From Deltaproteobacteria bacterium (GTDB lineage: Bacteria > Lernaellota > Lernaellaia > JACKCT01), in NCBI GenBank assembly GCA_020633895.1, contig JACKCT010000039.1, positions 1 to 10,152 of the forward strand: 10,152 nt of DNA, written 5' to 3'. The notes below the pieces were generated by a model. That model saw only the letters and a program-made list of their open reading frames with translations, searched no databases and was not told the origin of the DNA. This document shows, piece by piece, positions 1 to 5,572 of this stretch. Position numbers and translations under genes: made by a program. How positions within the stretch are numbered: position 1 is the first letter of the stretch; the number at the start of each line of letters is the position of its first letter.

Positions 1-521
1 TCCGTGGGGCCGAGGGTGATGTAGTAGTCCCCGGCGTCCAGCTCGAACTTGGCCAGCTTGTGGATCGTCTCGCAGTCGGACTCGTCGGCCGTGGTCGTGG
101 CGGGGATCTCGGTCAGGTCCTCGGTCCAGAACTTGATGTCGGTGTCGACGTTGAGGACCGCGTCGATGGTGGAGCCGTCTTCGGCGACGGTATAGGACAA
201 ATAGCCGCCCATGGCGTCTTCATACGTCGTCAGGGTGACGTCGTACGCCGTGTGGGGCGTGTTGACGTCGACCGCGGCGGCCGGCTCGTCCCCGGCGCTC
301 ACCTCGATGGGCGTCTCTTCGAAGTGGCCGCAGGCATGGACCTGGGCGTCGGCGAAGGGATCGTCGTCGTCGTCATCATCGTCGGTGTCGTCGTCGTCAT
401 CGTCCGCGGACGTATCGTCGTCGTCATCATCGTCATCACCACAGGCGGTGGCGAAAGCCGTCAGGGCCGCCAAGGACAGCAGCAGAGCCAGAACCAGCAT
501 CAACCAGTTCGCACGTTTCAT
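1..521 (-). CDS. Poly-aspartate lipoprotein, C-terminally cut by window edge
   Basis: Reading the minus strand from the ATG at 521 gives an open frame of 173 codons to the window edge; the C-terminus lies outside. The start is set by a purine-rich site (AGGGAG, 6 bases before ATG). Residues 1-26 are a signal peptide (MKRANWLM, then a Leu/Ala-rich core) ending in ATAC, a weak lipobox with Cys27 as the probable lipidated residue. Residues 29-54 are almost all Asp (runs of 8, 6 and 8, split by TSA and T). The remainder is a beta-rich, acidic domain with WTEDL and a segment reading ELDAGDYYITLGP near the edge. That ending resembles pre-peptidase C-terminal-type beta-sandwich domains (AGxYxL pattern), but I would not assign the family firmly. 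It probably sits on an envelope surface with the Asp run as a flexible charged spacer. Function unknown. The gene is separated by a terminator from the minus-strand gene upstream of it, so it is probably transcribed alone. Confidence 0.85.
   Translation of the reverse strand, partial: MKRANWLMLVLALLLSLAALTAFATACGDDDDDDDDTSADDDDDDTDDDDDDDDPFADAQVHACGHFEETPIEVSAGDEPAAAVDVNTPHTAYDVTLTTYEDAMGGYLSYTVAEDGSTIDAVLNVDTDIKFWTEDLTEIPATTTADESDCETIHKLAKFELDAGDYYITLGPT
360..437 (-). repeat. GAY-codon (poly-Asp) tract in the partial lipoprotein
   Basis: Twenty-two GAC/GAT codons in three runs (8, 6, 8) separated by ACG-TCC-GCG and ACC. The mix of GAC and GAT breaks perfect trinucleotide identity, which suggests the run is kept at protein level and is not only a replication-slippage product. 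Similar shorter tracts occur in two other genes of this window. Confidence 0.8.
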
Positions 522-633
522 TGCATTCTCCCTCTTGAGGCGGTCATCCCGCCGATTCCATGTTACAGGGTGCGAGATTGTCAGAGCGGACGCACGCCGC
601 TCCCATATCCCGCCGAAATAGCGAGGCAAACTA

Positions 634-669
634 ACACAAAACGCCACGGCCGGGCCTGCGGCATTTTGT
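634..669 (-). terminator. Rho-independent terminator-like hairpin after the EEP-fold gene
   Basis: Arms 636-647 and 658-669 pair over 12 positions when read as minus-strand RNA (ten Watson-Crick pairs plus two G-U), with a 10-base GC-rich loop. The 3' arm ends in GUUUUGU, giving a U-rich end. It lies about 53 bases downstream of the stop codon at 722 and before the start of the next minus-strand gene at 521, the place expected for a terminator. The rest of the 522-721 spacer shows no convincing gene; it should also contain the promoter of the next gene, but I see no clear hexamer pair. Confidence 0.6.
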
Positions 670-721
670 CGCGGAGGGGGGAAATGTCAGGAAAGACGCA
701 GGTTTTGCATCTCCGGGTTGA

Positions 722-1639
722 TCAGGGCGTCGAGACCGGCGCCTTCGACCAATGGAAATGCACCGCGACGGGCCGATGATCGGACAAATCCTTGCCCGCG
801 CCGTCGATGAACTCGGTCGGCCGCCGCCAGACGGTCGCCTCCAGGTCCACATCGTCACCGGGGCGGAACATCACCCGGTCGATCGCCTCTTCCGGGCAAG
901 CCAGATAACGACACGCGTCGGCCAGGTCGGCGACGTCGAGCAGGCGGTCCAGACTCTCCCGATCGGCCTCGCGGCCGTAGGACAGATTCGTGTCCCCGGC
1001 GACGATCACCGCCCGCCCGGCGGACATTTCGACAATGAATTCGGCGAGTTGGTCCACATTGTCGGCACGGGCGGCCGCGTCTTCGTCGGCGCCTCCGGCG
1101 TCCATATGCAGGTTATAGACGTCGACGGTCGCGCCGTTGGCCAACTTGACCTGGCCGAAGGAAAAGCCTTTGTCGGTCAGGCAGTCGTTGGCGTTGCCGA
1201 CCACGCCGTTACAGGCGTCCCATTTCTCCCGGTAGAACATATCAAAGGAGTAGTACAGGAACATATTGAGCCCGTCGCCGGGGCGGATGAAGCGCCAAGT
1301 CTCAGATAGGTCCGTCTGATAGGGATGCAGCAGCGCCGAGGTCAACTCGTCGTGATAGTAGAAATCCTCCTGCACCAGCGCCATGTCGTACGCGTTGAGC
1401 AGAGGGCTGATAAGCGGGTTGTTGACCGACGGGGTCGACCCGGAAATGGGGTCGAGCAGGCCCGCGACGTTGTAGGTGATCAGCTCGAACTCGCCTTCGG
1501 TGGCGTCGTCGTCATCGTCTCCGGTGTCGTCATCGTCGTCATCATCATCGTCGCCGCCGCATTGATCCACCGCGACCGCGGGCAGGACCGCGACGGCGAT
1601 CATCAACATCGACCAGAGCATCATTGTGGAAGTGGACAT
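722..1639 (-). CDS. Secreted endonuclease/exonuclease/phosphatase-fold enzyme, sphingomyelinase-like
   Basis: This 305-residue protein has the ordered motifs of the EEP (DNase I-like) superfamily of metal-dependent phosphodiesterases: ITYNVAGLL (Asn57), LVQED (metal-binding Glu91), YNLHMDAG (His178), VAGDTN (Asp216, Asn218), IDRVMF (Asp254) and LSDHRPV (Asp287, His288). The catalytic set looks complete. The CLTDKGF segment at 153-159 recalls the D..x.KGF stretch of bacterial neutral sphingomyelinases, so the substrate may be a phospholipid head group; a nuclease or inositol phosphatase role is also possible. Residues 1-24 form a signal peptide. Cys27 follows VDQ, a poor lipobox, so cleavage after AVA by signal peptidase I is as likely as lipidation. 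Asp runs at 30-38 and 41-45 act as a linker. Cys143/Cys153 and Cys243/Cys248 could form disulfides, fitting an exported location. The start has GAGGA 7 bases upstream. It is monocistronic and divergent from the TfoX-domain gene. Confidence 0.88.
   Translation of the reverse strand: MSTSTMMLWSMLMIAVAVLPAVAVDQCGGDDDDDDDDDTGDDDDDATEGEFELITYNVAGLLDPISGSTPSVNNPLISPLLNAYDMALVQEDFYYHDELTSALLHPYQTDLSETWRFIRPGDGLNMFLYYSFDMFYREKWDACNGVVGNANDCLTDKGFSFGQVKLANGATVDVYNLHMDAGGADEDAAARADNVDQLAEFIVEMSAGRAVIVAGDTNLSYGREADRESLDRLLDVADLADACRYLACPEEAIDRVMFRPGDDVDLEATVWRRPTEFIDGAGKDLSDHRPVAVHFHWSKAPVSTP
1505..1552 (-). repeat. GAY-codon (poly-Asp) tract in the EEP-fold gene
   Basis: Nine Asp codons, then ACC-GGN (Thr-Gly), then five more, directly between the signal peptide with its CGG and the catalytic domain. 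The codon mix is GAC and GAT, as in the tract of the partial lipoprotein. Confidence 0.75.
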
Positions 1640-1709
1640 GGGCGCATCCTCGGTCCATGGGGCCTAAAGGCGAAATCATGGCAATAAAATGGCGTTTCTG
1701 TGACGCGCG

Positions 1710-1738
1710 AGTGTGGGCGCGAAGGCTCGGCGTGTCAA
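1710..1738 (-). promoter_or_regulatory. Candidate sigma70-type promoter for the EEP-fold gene
   Basis: On the minus strand a perfect TTGACA (1733-1738) is followed, after 17 bases, by CACACT (1710-1715), which matches the -10 consensus at only three of six positions. It would start transcription near 1702, about 60 bases before the ATG at 1639. The -35 box is strong and the -10 box is weak, so this is only a candidate. Confidence 0.35.
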
Positions 1739-1756
1739 TGAAATTCTGCGTCGGGC

Positions 1757-1816
1757 CATGGGGCGTGGCACGTGGCGTGGCATGGGGCGTGGCACGTGGC
1801 GTGGCATGGGGCGTGG
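1757..1816. repeat. Five tandem copies of a 12-bp GC-rich repeat
   Basis: Two forms alternate: CATGGGGCGTGG (1757, 1781, 1805) and CACGTGGCGTGG (1769, 1793), giving a 24-bp higher-order period with 2.5 copies. The array sits in the divergent spacer between the EEP-fold gene and the TfoX-domain gene, about 70 bases upstream of the latter's start. Each CACGTG is itself a palindrome. The array is open in several reading frames, but it lies before the ribosome binding site of the real gene, so I treat it as non-coding. Confidence 0.85.
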
Positions 1817-1888
1817 GATGGAATGCCGAATTTCTTGCCTCCGCCGCAGTGCCGGGGGAGAATGTCGCTCTGTTCACCGGAGGTTGAG

Positions 1889-2269
1889 ATGGCGTTCGAC
1901 GAGCAATTGGCGGGACGCGTGCGCAAGGCGATGGGCCATGGCGCGGGCGTGAGCGAGAAAAAGATGTTCGGCGGGTTGTGCCTGTTGTGGGAAGGGCACA
2001 TGGTCTGCGGCATTACGGGCTCTGACGAGTTGATGGTGCGCGTCGGGCCGGAGCAGTATGACCGGTGCCTGGCCCATCCCCATGCCAAGGAAATGCTTTT
2101 TACCGGCCGCCCGATGAAGGGGATGATCTACGTGTCCCCCGAGGGCTACGCGGCGGACAAGGACCTCAAGGCCTGGGTCGCCAAGGGGCTGGCGTTCGTC
2201 AAGACGCTGCCTCCCAAGGAGGCGAAGGCCAAACCGAAAAAATCCGCGACAAAAAAGGCACCGAGGTAG
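1889..2269 (+). CDS. TfoX/Sxy N-terminal domain protein
   Basis: This 126-residue cytoplasmic protein matches the TfoX N-terminal domain family nearly end to end: AFDEQLAGRVR, then VSEKKMFGGLCLLW, MVCGI, ELMVRVGPEQY, MLFTGRPMKGMIYV and a final helix LKAWVAKGLAFVKTLPPKE. The C-terminal TfoX domain of the full competence regulator is absent, as in the many stand-alone members whose role is unclear, so I do not call it a competence activator. Residues 109-126 are a Lys/Ala/Pro-rich basic tail that could touch nucleic acid. The start is the ATG preceded by GGAGG at 1879-1883 with a 5-base gap. An upstream in-frame ATG at 1772 would begin inside the 12-bp repeat array and add a Trp/His-rich run with no family match. 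It is monocistronic and convergent with the YfaP-like lipoprotein gene. Confidence 0.93.
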   Translation: MAFDEQLAGRVRKAMGHGAGVSEKKMFGGLCLLWEGHMVCGITGSDELMVRVGPEQYDRCLAHPHAKEMLFTGRPMKGMIYVSPEGYAADKDLKAWVAKGLAFVKTLPPKEAKAKPKKSATKKAPR

Positions 2270-2309
2270 TCGGCTGCCTCGCGAAGGTTGGGCGTACGAA
2301 GTCTGACCC

Positions 2310-2339
2310 AAAAAATCACCCCGCCATGGCGGGGTGATT
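2310..2339 (-). terminator. Palindromic rho-independent terminator
   Basis: Positions 2314-2339 form a perfect 26-base palindrome with 12 pairs on each side of a central AT. On the minus strand the stem runs into six T bases (complement of 2310-2315), the classical layout. It lies about 30 bases beyond the stop of the YfaP-like lipoprotein gene. It may also slow plus-strand transcripts from the TfoX-domain gene, but the plus side has no proper T run. Confidence 0.85.
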
Positions 2340-2368
2340 GTCGTCCTCTCGAAGTCCGTTCGCTCGGC

Positions 2369-3277
2369 TTAGGGGAAGGTGAACGTCGTGATCAGCGTCG
2401 GCTCCAGATTGTCCACGTCGGCCGGGACGAAGGTGCCTTCGAAGCTGAGCAACTCTTCACCGATCAGGACGTTGACGAAGTAGTTGACCTCCGGGGCGCT
2501 GCAGTTTTCGAAGTAGTCCACCAGCACCTGATACTCGCCCGTGGGCGCCTCTCCGAAATCCCAGAAGACATTTTCGTTGTTCACGCCGTCAATGAAGCAC
2601 GCCGGGTTGGAGTCCAGGTCCAGCGAGCCGCCCGAGGACGAGTCGCGATGGGAGAAGTTGATGGTCTCGCCGCTGGGCTCGACGACATAGAGATCCAAAT
2701 CCTCCGAGGCGTCGAAGGTCAGGCTCACCTTGATGTCGCCCGTGCCGGTGATCTCCACGATGTGCTCGTTGCAGATATCCTCGCTGATCAGATCGGCGCT
2801 GTCCCGCACCATCACGCACACCGTCATCGGCGAGAAATCCACCGAATCCTTGATGAAGATGTCCGCCTTTGTCTCGCCGTCCTCGGCCACGTCCGCCGGC
2901 AGGACGAAATAGCCGTCAAAACCCTGCACCGCGATCAGGACGTCCTCGATATCGTCCCGGCCGTCCGGGTCGTCGGCGTTGAACGTGTACCGGGCCGAAC
3001 CGCCGTTGATGACCGTCTTGGGAAAGGCCATGTCCGAAATGGTCGGCGTCCCCGATTCGTCCGCAGCCGTCGGGCGGGCTCCCTCGACGTATTCCGCGCC
3101 GGGCACGTCCAGCACCGAAGTGGCCGGCGACGGCGGCGGCGCGCCCGTCCCGGTGTCGTCGTCGTCATCGCCGAAGGAGCGCGTCTCTTCCTCGTCGCTG
3201 CTGCTGTCGCACGCGATTCCGACAACCAGCGCCGCGGTCGTCAGAGCCAGCGCGGCCGTCATCCACCAAAGTCTCAT
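2369..3277 (-). CDS. Lipoprotein with YfaP/DUF2135-like C-terminal domain
   Basis: Starting at ATG 3277 (GGGGAGG, 6 bases upstream) the product is 302 residues. Residues 1-22 form a signal peptide (MRLWWM, Ala/Leu/Thr core) ending VGIAC with Cys23 as the likely lipidation site and Asp at +2. A spacer follows: DSSSDEEE, five Asp at 37-41, and a Pro-rich piece. Residues 80-176 look like an Ig-like beta-sandwich (ISDMAFP, ARYTFNADDPDG). Residues 181-275 carry the pattern DLDLYVVEPSGETI, SSSGGSLDLD, NENVFW and PTGEYQVLVDYF, which I recognise as the YfaP/DUF2135-type domain; its function is unknown. Cys154/169 and Cys227/259 are possible disulfides. An earlier in-frame ATG at 3331 would put 18 polar residues before the signal peptide and is rejected. 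The gene has its own promoter and terminator. Confidence 0.87.
   Translation of the reverse strand: MRLWWMTAALALTTAALVVGIACDSSSDEEETRSFGDDDDDTGTGAPPPSPATSVLDVPGAEYVEGARPTAADESGTPTISDMAFPKTVINGGSARYTFNADDPDGRDDIEDVLIAVQGFDGYFVLPADVAEDGETKADIFIKDSVDFSPMTVCVMVRDSADLISEDICNEHIVEITGTGDIKVSLTFDASEDLDLYVVEPSGETINFSHRDSSSGGSLDLDSNPACFIDGVNNENVFWDFGEAPTGEYQVLVDYFENCSAPEVNYFVNVLIGEELLSFEGTFVPADVDNLEPTLITTFTFP
3155..3169 (-). repeat. Short poly-Asp (GAY) tract in the YfaP-like lipoprotein
   Basis: Five consecutive GAT/GAC codons (residues 37-41), followed by TGTG and a Pro-rich linker. It is the third, shortest Asp tract in the window, again placed between the lipidation site and the folded domain. Confidence 0.7.
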
Positions 3278-3369
3278 CGCAAACCTCCCCTGCGCGTGAT
3301 CGTGACGGGGCAAGTCGCCCGTCGAGTTCATGGATATGTTCGATTATGCCCCACGGATTTGATGAGGCC

Positions 3370-3398
3370 ATTATAGGAAAAGAGAAAAATCGTACCAA
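3370..3398 (-). promoter_or_regulatory. Near-consensus sigma70 promoter for the YfaP-like lipoprotein
   Basis: On the minus strand TTGGTA (3393-3398, four of six to the -35 consensus) is followed by a 17-base T-rich spacer and a perfect TATAAT (3370-3375). Predicted initiation is near 3362, giving an 85-base leader before ATG 3277. It lies just downstream of the tetR-family stop codon, so the lipoprotein is probably expressed independently of that gene. Confidence 0.7.
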
Positions 3399-3421
3399 GG
3401 AAAATTGGCGGAAGGGATGGC

Positions 3422-4045
3422 TCAGGCGGGTCCGATTCCGCTGAAGGCGAAATCGATAAGCTCGTCGATGAGTTTGTCCGGGTCGTCTTCGATCTGACCG
3501 GCCAGATAAAGCTGGCTCATGTACATGGCCGAGCCGATGATGGCCCGGGAGACCAGGTTGGTGTCGCACGGTCGGGCGAAGCCGTTGGACGTGGCGTGCT
3601 CGAGAAAAAACCGGGCAAGCTGGGCGAAACGCTCCTGCAGATCGCTCCATTTTTCGGCGAAACGATGGTCGATGGTGGGCGCCTCGCGGGCGAAGACCAA
3701 GGCCAGCTCCCGCTTTTCCACAATCTTCGCGGCCATGCGGCGACTGGCCGAAGCCGAGGCCCGGCGATACTCCTCCACACTCGAGGGAAGGTGCGCCGAC
3801 ATGTCGGTGAACTCGTTGACCAAATCCGCCTGAAATTCATCGAACAACGTTTCGAAAATATCCCGTTTATCGGTGAAGTTTCGATAGAAGGTCCCCTGGC
3901 CCACATTCGCTTCGGCCACGATGTCGGCAATGCGCGGGGCGTGGTAGCCATTTTGCGCAAAGACACGCGCCGCCGCGTCCAGCAACAGCCGTCGCGTGCG
4001 GGCCTTGCGCTCCTCGTCCTTTTTCCGGCGCGTTTCGGAAACCAT
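3422..4045 (-). CDS. TetR/AcrR-family transcriptional regulator
   Basis: The 207-residue product has typical TetR length and layout. The N-terminal DNA-binding domain spans about residues 15-64: TRRLLLDAAARVFAQNGY, then the helix-turn-helix IADIVAEANVGQGTFYRNF and KRDIFETLF. The N-terminus is strongly basic (TRRKKDEERKARTRR). Residues 70-207 are the helical ligand-binding and dimerisation domain, whose effector cannot be told from sequence. The start has GAGGAG 5 bases before the ATG. It is divergent from the TPR lipoprotein gene across a 213-base AT-rich spacer. TetR proteins often repress themselves and a divergent neighbour, so control of the TPR pair is possible. The YfaP-like lipoprotein gene downstream has its own promoter. 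Confidence 0.95.
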   Translation of the reverse strand: MVSETRRKKDEERKARTRRLLLDAAARVFAQNGYHAPRIADIVAEANVGQGTFYRNFTDKRDIFETLFDEFQADLVNEFTDMSAHLPSSVEEYRRASASASRRMAAKIVEKRELALVFAREAPTIDHRFAEKWSDLQERFAQLARFFLEHATSNGFARPCDTNLVSRAIIGSAMYMSQLYLAGQIEDDPDKLIDELIDFAFSGIGPA

Positions 4046-4258
4046 CCAATCTCCTCGGACCGGTCATCCTTTGTCGAATTCCTCATATAACATGATATCA
4101 ATGGATTAAGAAAGGGATCTAAGTTTTGTTTCAATGATACGGACTAAAGTCATCCGCAATATTTCATATGGGATCGGCTCGAAACAGGCGCAAGCCCTTG
4201 CTATGAATGGTTTTTTCATTCTAGGGTCAGGCACTTCCTTTTTTCGCTTGGAGTCGGC
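4046..4258. other. AT-rich divergent spacer between tetR-family and TPR genes
   Basis: Positions 4081-4140 contain only 18 G/C of 60, in strong contrast with the GC-rich genes on both sides. The spacer should hold promoters for both flanking genes. A perfect 8-base palindrome TGATATCA lies at 4093-4100, overlapping an imperfect 14-base palindrome ATATAACATGATAT (4085-4098, five of seven pairs). Either could be part of an operator for the TetR protein. On the minus strand TGTTATATG is an extended -10-like string, but no good -35 box is spaced from it. I see no gene here. Confidence 0.5.
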
Positions 4259-5452
4259 ATGTGTCGCAATTTTTCCCGGACATTTGGGGGAGTCGTTGTG
4301 CGAGGCCTCACGGTCTGGCTGGTTTTGACCCTGGGATCGATCGCGGTCGGATGCACCGGATCGCGCACGGGCGACGGGCCTTGGTCCGTCATGACCAAGG
4401 ACGACCATGCGTTCATTCAACGGATGGACGGTAAACGCCAGGAAGCGCTCACCCTGGGCCAGAGCGGTGAGCACGATAAAGCGCGCGAAATCTATGACGA
4501 AGTTTACGCCGAATCCGCCAAGCATTTCGGCGAGCGCCACCCCTATGTCATTCAATATCCCCTGGACGATCTGTGCCGCACCGCCAACTCCCAAGGCCAT
4601 GTCGAAGACGCCCTGCGCCTATGCACCGAGGGGGCGCATTTGGCCGCCGAGGAATTGCCCAACGAACCGGGCATCGCGGGGATCTTTTTGGTGCGCCTCG
4701 GGCATGCCCAGCGGGCGGCGGGGCAGTTGAAGCAGGCGGCGTTGTCTTATCGCGTCGCGGTGGAAACCATCGAACGCAACAAGACGGTCATGCCTTTCTG
4801 GCATTCGCTGGCCGCCTATTACGCCTGCGCCACGCACAACGAGATGGGGCAGTTTGAGATGGCGCTGCCTTATTGCGATCGGGCGGCGGCGCTGTTCGAA
4901 GGCAACACGCAAATGCGTCCCAACGAGCGCTACCTGGCCCACGCCGAGAAGGGCAAGGCCGAGTTGCGCCTGGGCGAGACGGCGGCGGCGGTCGAGACAC
5001 TGTCAACGGCCGTTGACGAACAGCGCCGGTTCCTCACCGTCGCCGACGATCGCACCCAACGCACCCTGGTCATGTTCGGCCAAGCGCTGTTCGACACGGG
5101 CGAGTTGCCGGCCGCGAAATTGAACTTGAAGGAGGCGGTCGAGGCTCGGGAAAACACCGCCCCCGCCCCCGACCCGGTGCTGGGGCAGGCCTATGCCCTC
5201 CTGGCCCGCATCGCGGCGGAGAGTTACTTCTGGCCGGACGTGATGACGTACTCCGAAAAGGCCCTGACAAATCGCGTCGCCGACAAGTCCCTGTCCGAGG
5301 AGGAATGGAACGCGACGCTGGACCTCTATTTGCAAGCCCTGGAAAAGCGCCGCCGCCAAAAAGACGTGCCCGCCGAACGCGCCCGCTGGCAATCGGCCCG
5401 GGAAGACGCACTCATGGACGGCGATATCGTCGGCGGAGTGTCGGAGGAATAG
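4259..5452 (+). CDS. TPR-repeat lipoprotein, paralog A
   Basis: From ATG 4259 (GGAG, 5 bases upstream) the product is 397 residues. A GTG at 4298 with GGGGGAG 5 bases before it is an equally good start, giving a compact 19-residue signal MRGLTVWLVLTLGSIAVGC. Cys32 (long form) follows IAVG, a good lipobox. The rest is helical tetratricopeptide repeat of the kinesin-light-chain style: units around 72-128 (FGERHPYV, GHVEDALRLC), 138-172, 183-215 (GQFEMALPYC), 224-255, 265-298 and 308-338, then a charged C-terminal helix. After the lipid Cys the only cysteines are 106, 122, 190 and 206, arranged as two Cys-x15-Cys pairs across helices A and B of a TPR unit, so likely disulfides. It is probably a periplasmic protein-protein scaffold; no enzyme motif is seen. 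It is paralogous to the next gene. Confidence 0.88.
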   Translation: MCRNFSRTFGGVVVRGLTVWLVLTLGSIAVGCTGSRTGDGPWSVMTKDDHAFIQRMDGKRQEALTLGQSGEHDKAREIYDEVYAESAKHFGERHPYVIQYPLDDLCRTANSQGHVEDALRLCTEGAHLAAEELPNEPGIAGIFLVRLGHAQRAAGQLKQAALSYRVAVETIERNKTVMPFWHSLAAYYACATHNEMGQFEMALPYCDRAAALFEGNTQMRPNERYLAHAEKGKAELRLGETAAAVETLSTAVDEQRRFLTVADDRTQRTLVMFGQALFDTGELPAAKLNLKEAVEARENTAPAPDPVLGQAYALLARIAAESYFWPDVMTYSEKALTNRVADKSLSEEEWNATLDLYLQALEKRRRQKDVPAERARWQSAREDALMDGDIVGGVSEE

Positions 5453-5495
5453 GGCACTGTTTCTTACCGGTTGGCGCGACGCGAACCGAGTGCCC
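5452..5495 (+). other. Extended hairpin between the two TPR genes
   Basis: GGGCACT (5452-5458, starting at the last base of the stop codon) pairs exactly with AGTGCCC (5489-5495). Just inside, CGGTT (5468-5472) pairs with AACCG (5484-5488), leaving a 9-base one-sided bulge and an 11-base loop that can itself pair GCG with CGC. No T run follows, so it is not a classical terminator. It could be a transcript-end stabiliser, a processing site or a partial attenuator between the genes. Confidence 0.45.
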
Positions 5496-5572
5496 TCCAA
5501 AATATCTGTTCTCTATCCTCAGGAAAATCGTCTAAACTGCGTGCTCCAACAACGATAAAAAAAGGAGCTCCC

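Noticed and set aside
60-779. Plus-strand frame with Val/Ile-rich or Ser-rich runs
   Set aside because: The Val/Ile and Ser runs are the antisense reading of the poly-Asp codons of the minus-strand lipoprotein.
1757-1816. Possible CRISPR array
   Set aside because: Repeats are 12 bp and directly adjacent, with no unique spacers and no cas genes nearby.
1772-1888. Upstream start for the TfoX-domain gene
   Set aside because: The added residues come from the 12-bp repeat array and match nothing in the family, while ATG 1889 has a strong GGAGG site and begins exactly where the domain does.
2288-3376. Plus-strand open frame of 362 codons
   Set aside because: It lies opposite the YfaP-like lipoprotein, which has a ribosome site, signal peptide, promoter and terminator; the plus frame has none.
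4202-4219. GAATG/CATTC mini hairpin around a T run upstream of the first TPR gene
   Set aside because: Five weak pairs and the wrong order of stem and T run for a terminator; likely chance in AT-rich DNA.
4225-4231. GGGTCAG string shared with the complement of 2303-2309, each near a T run
   Set aside because: Seven bases in common is too short to call a repeat without more copies; the second site belongs to the terminator region.
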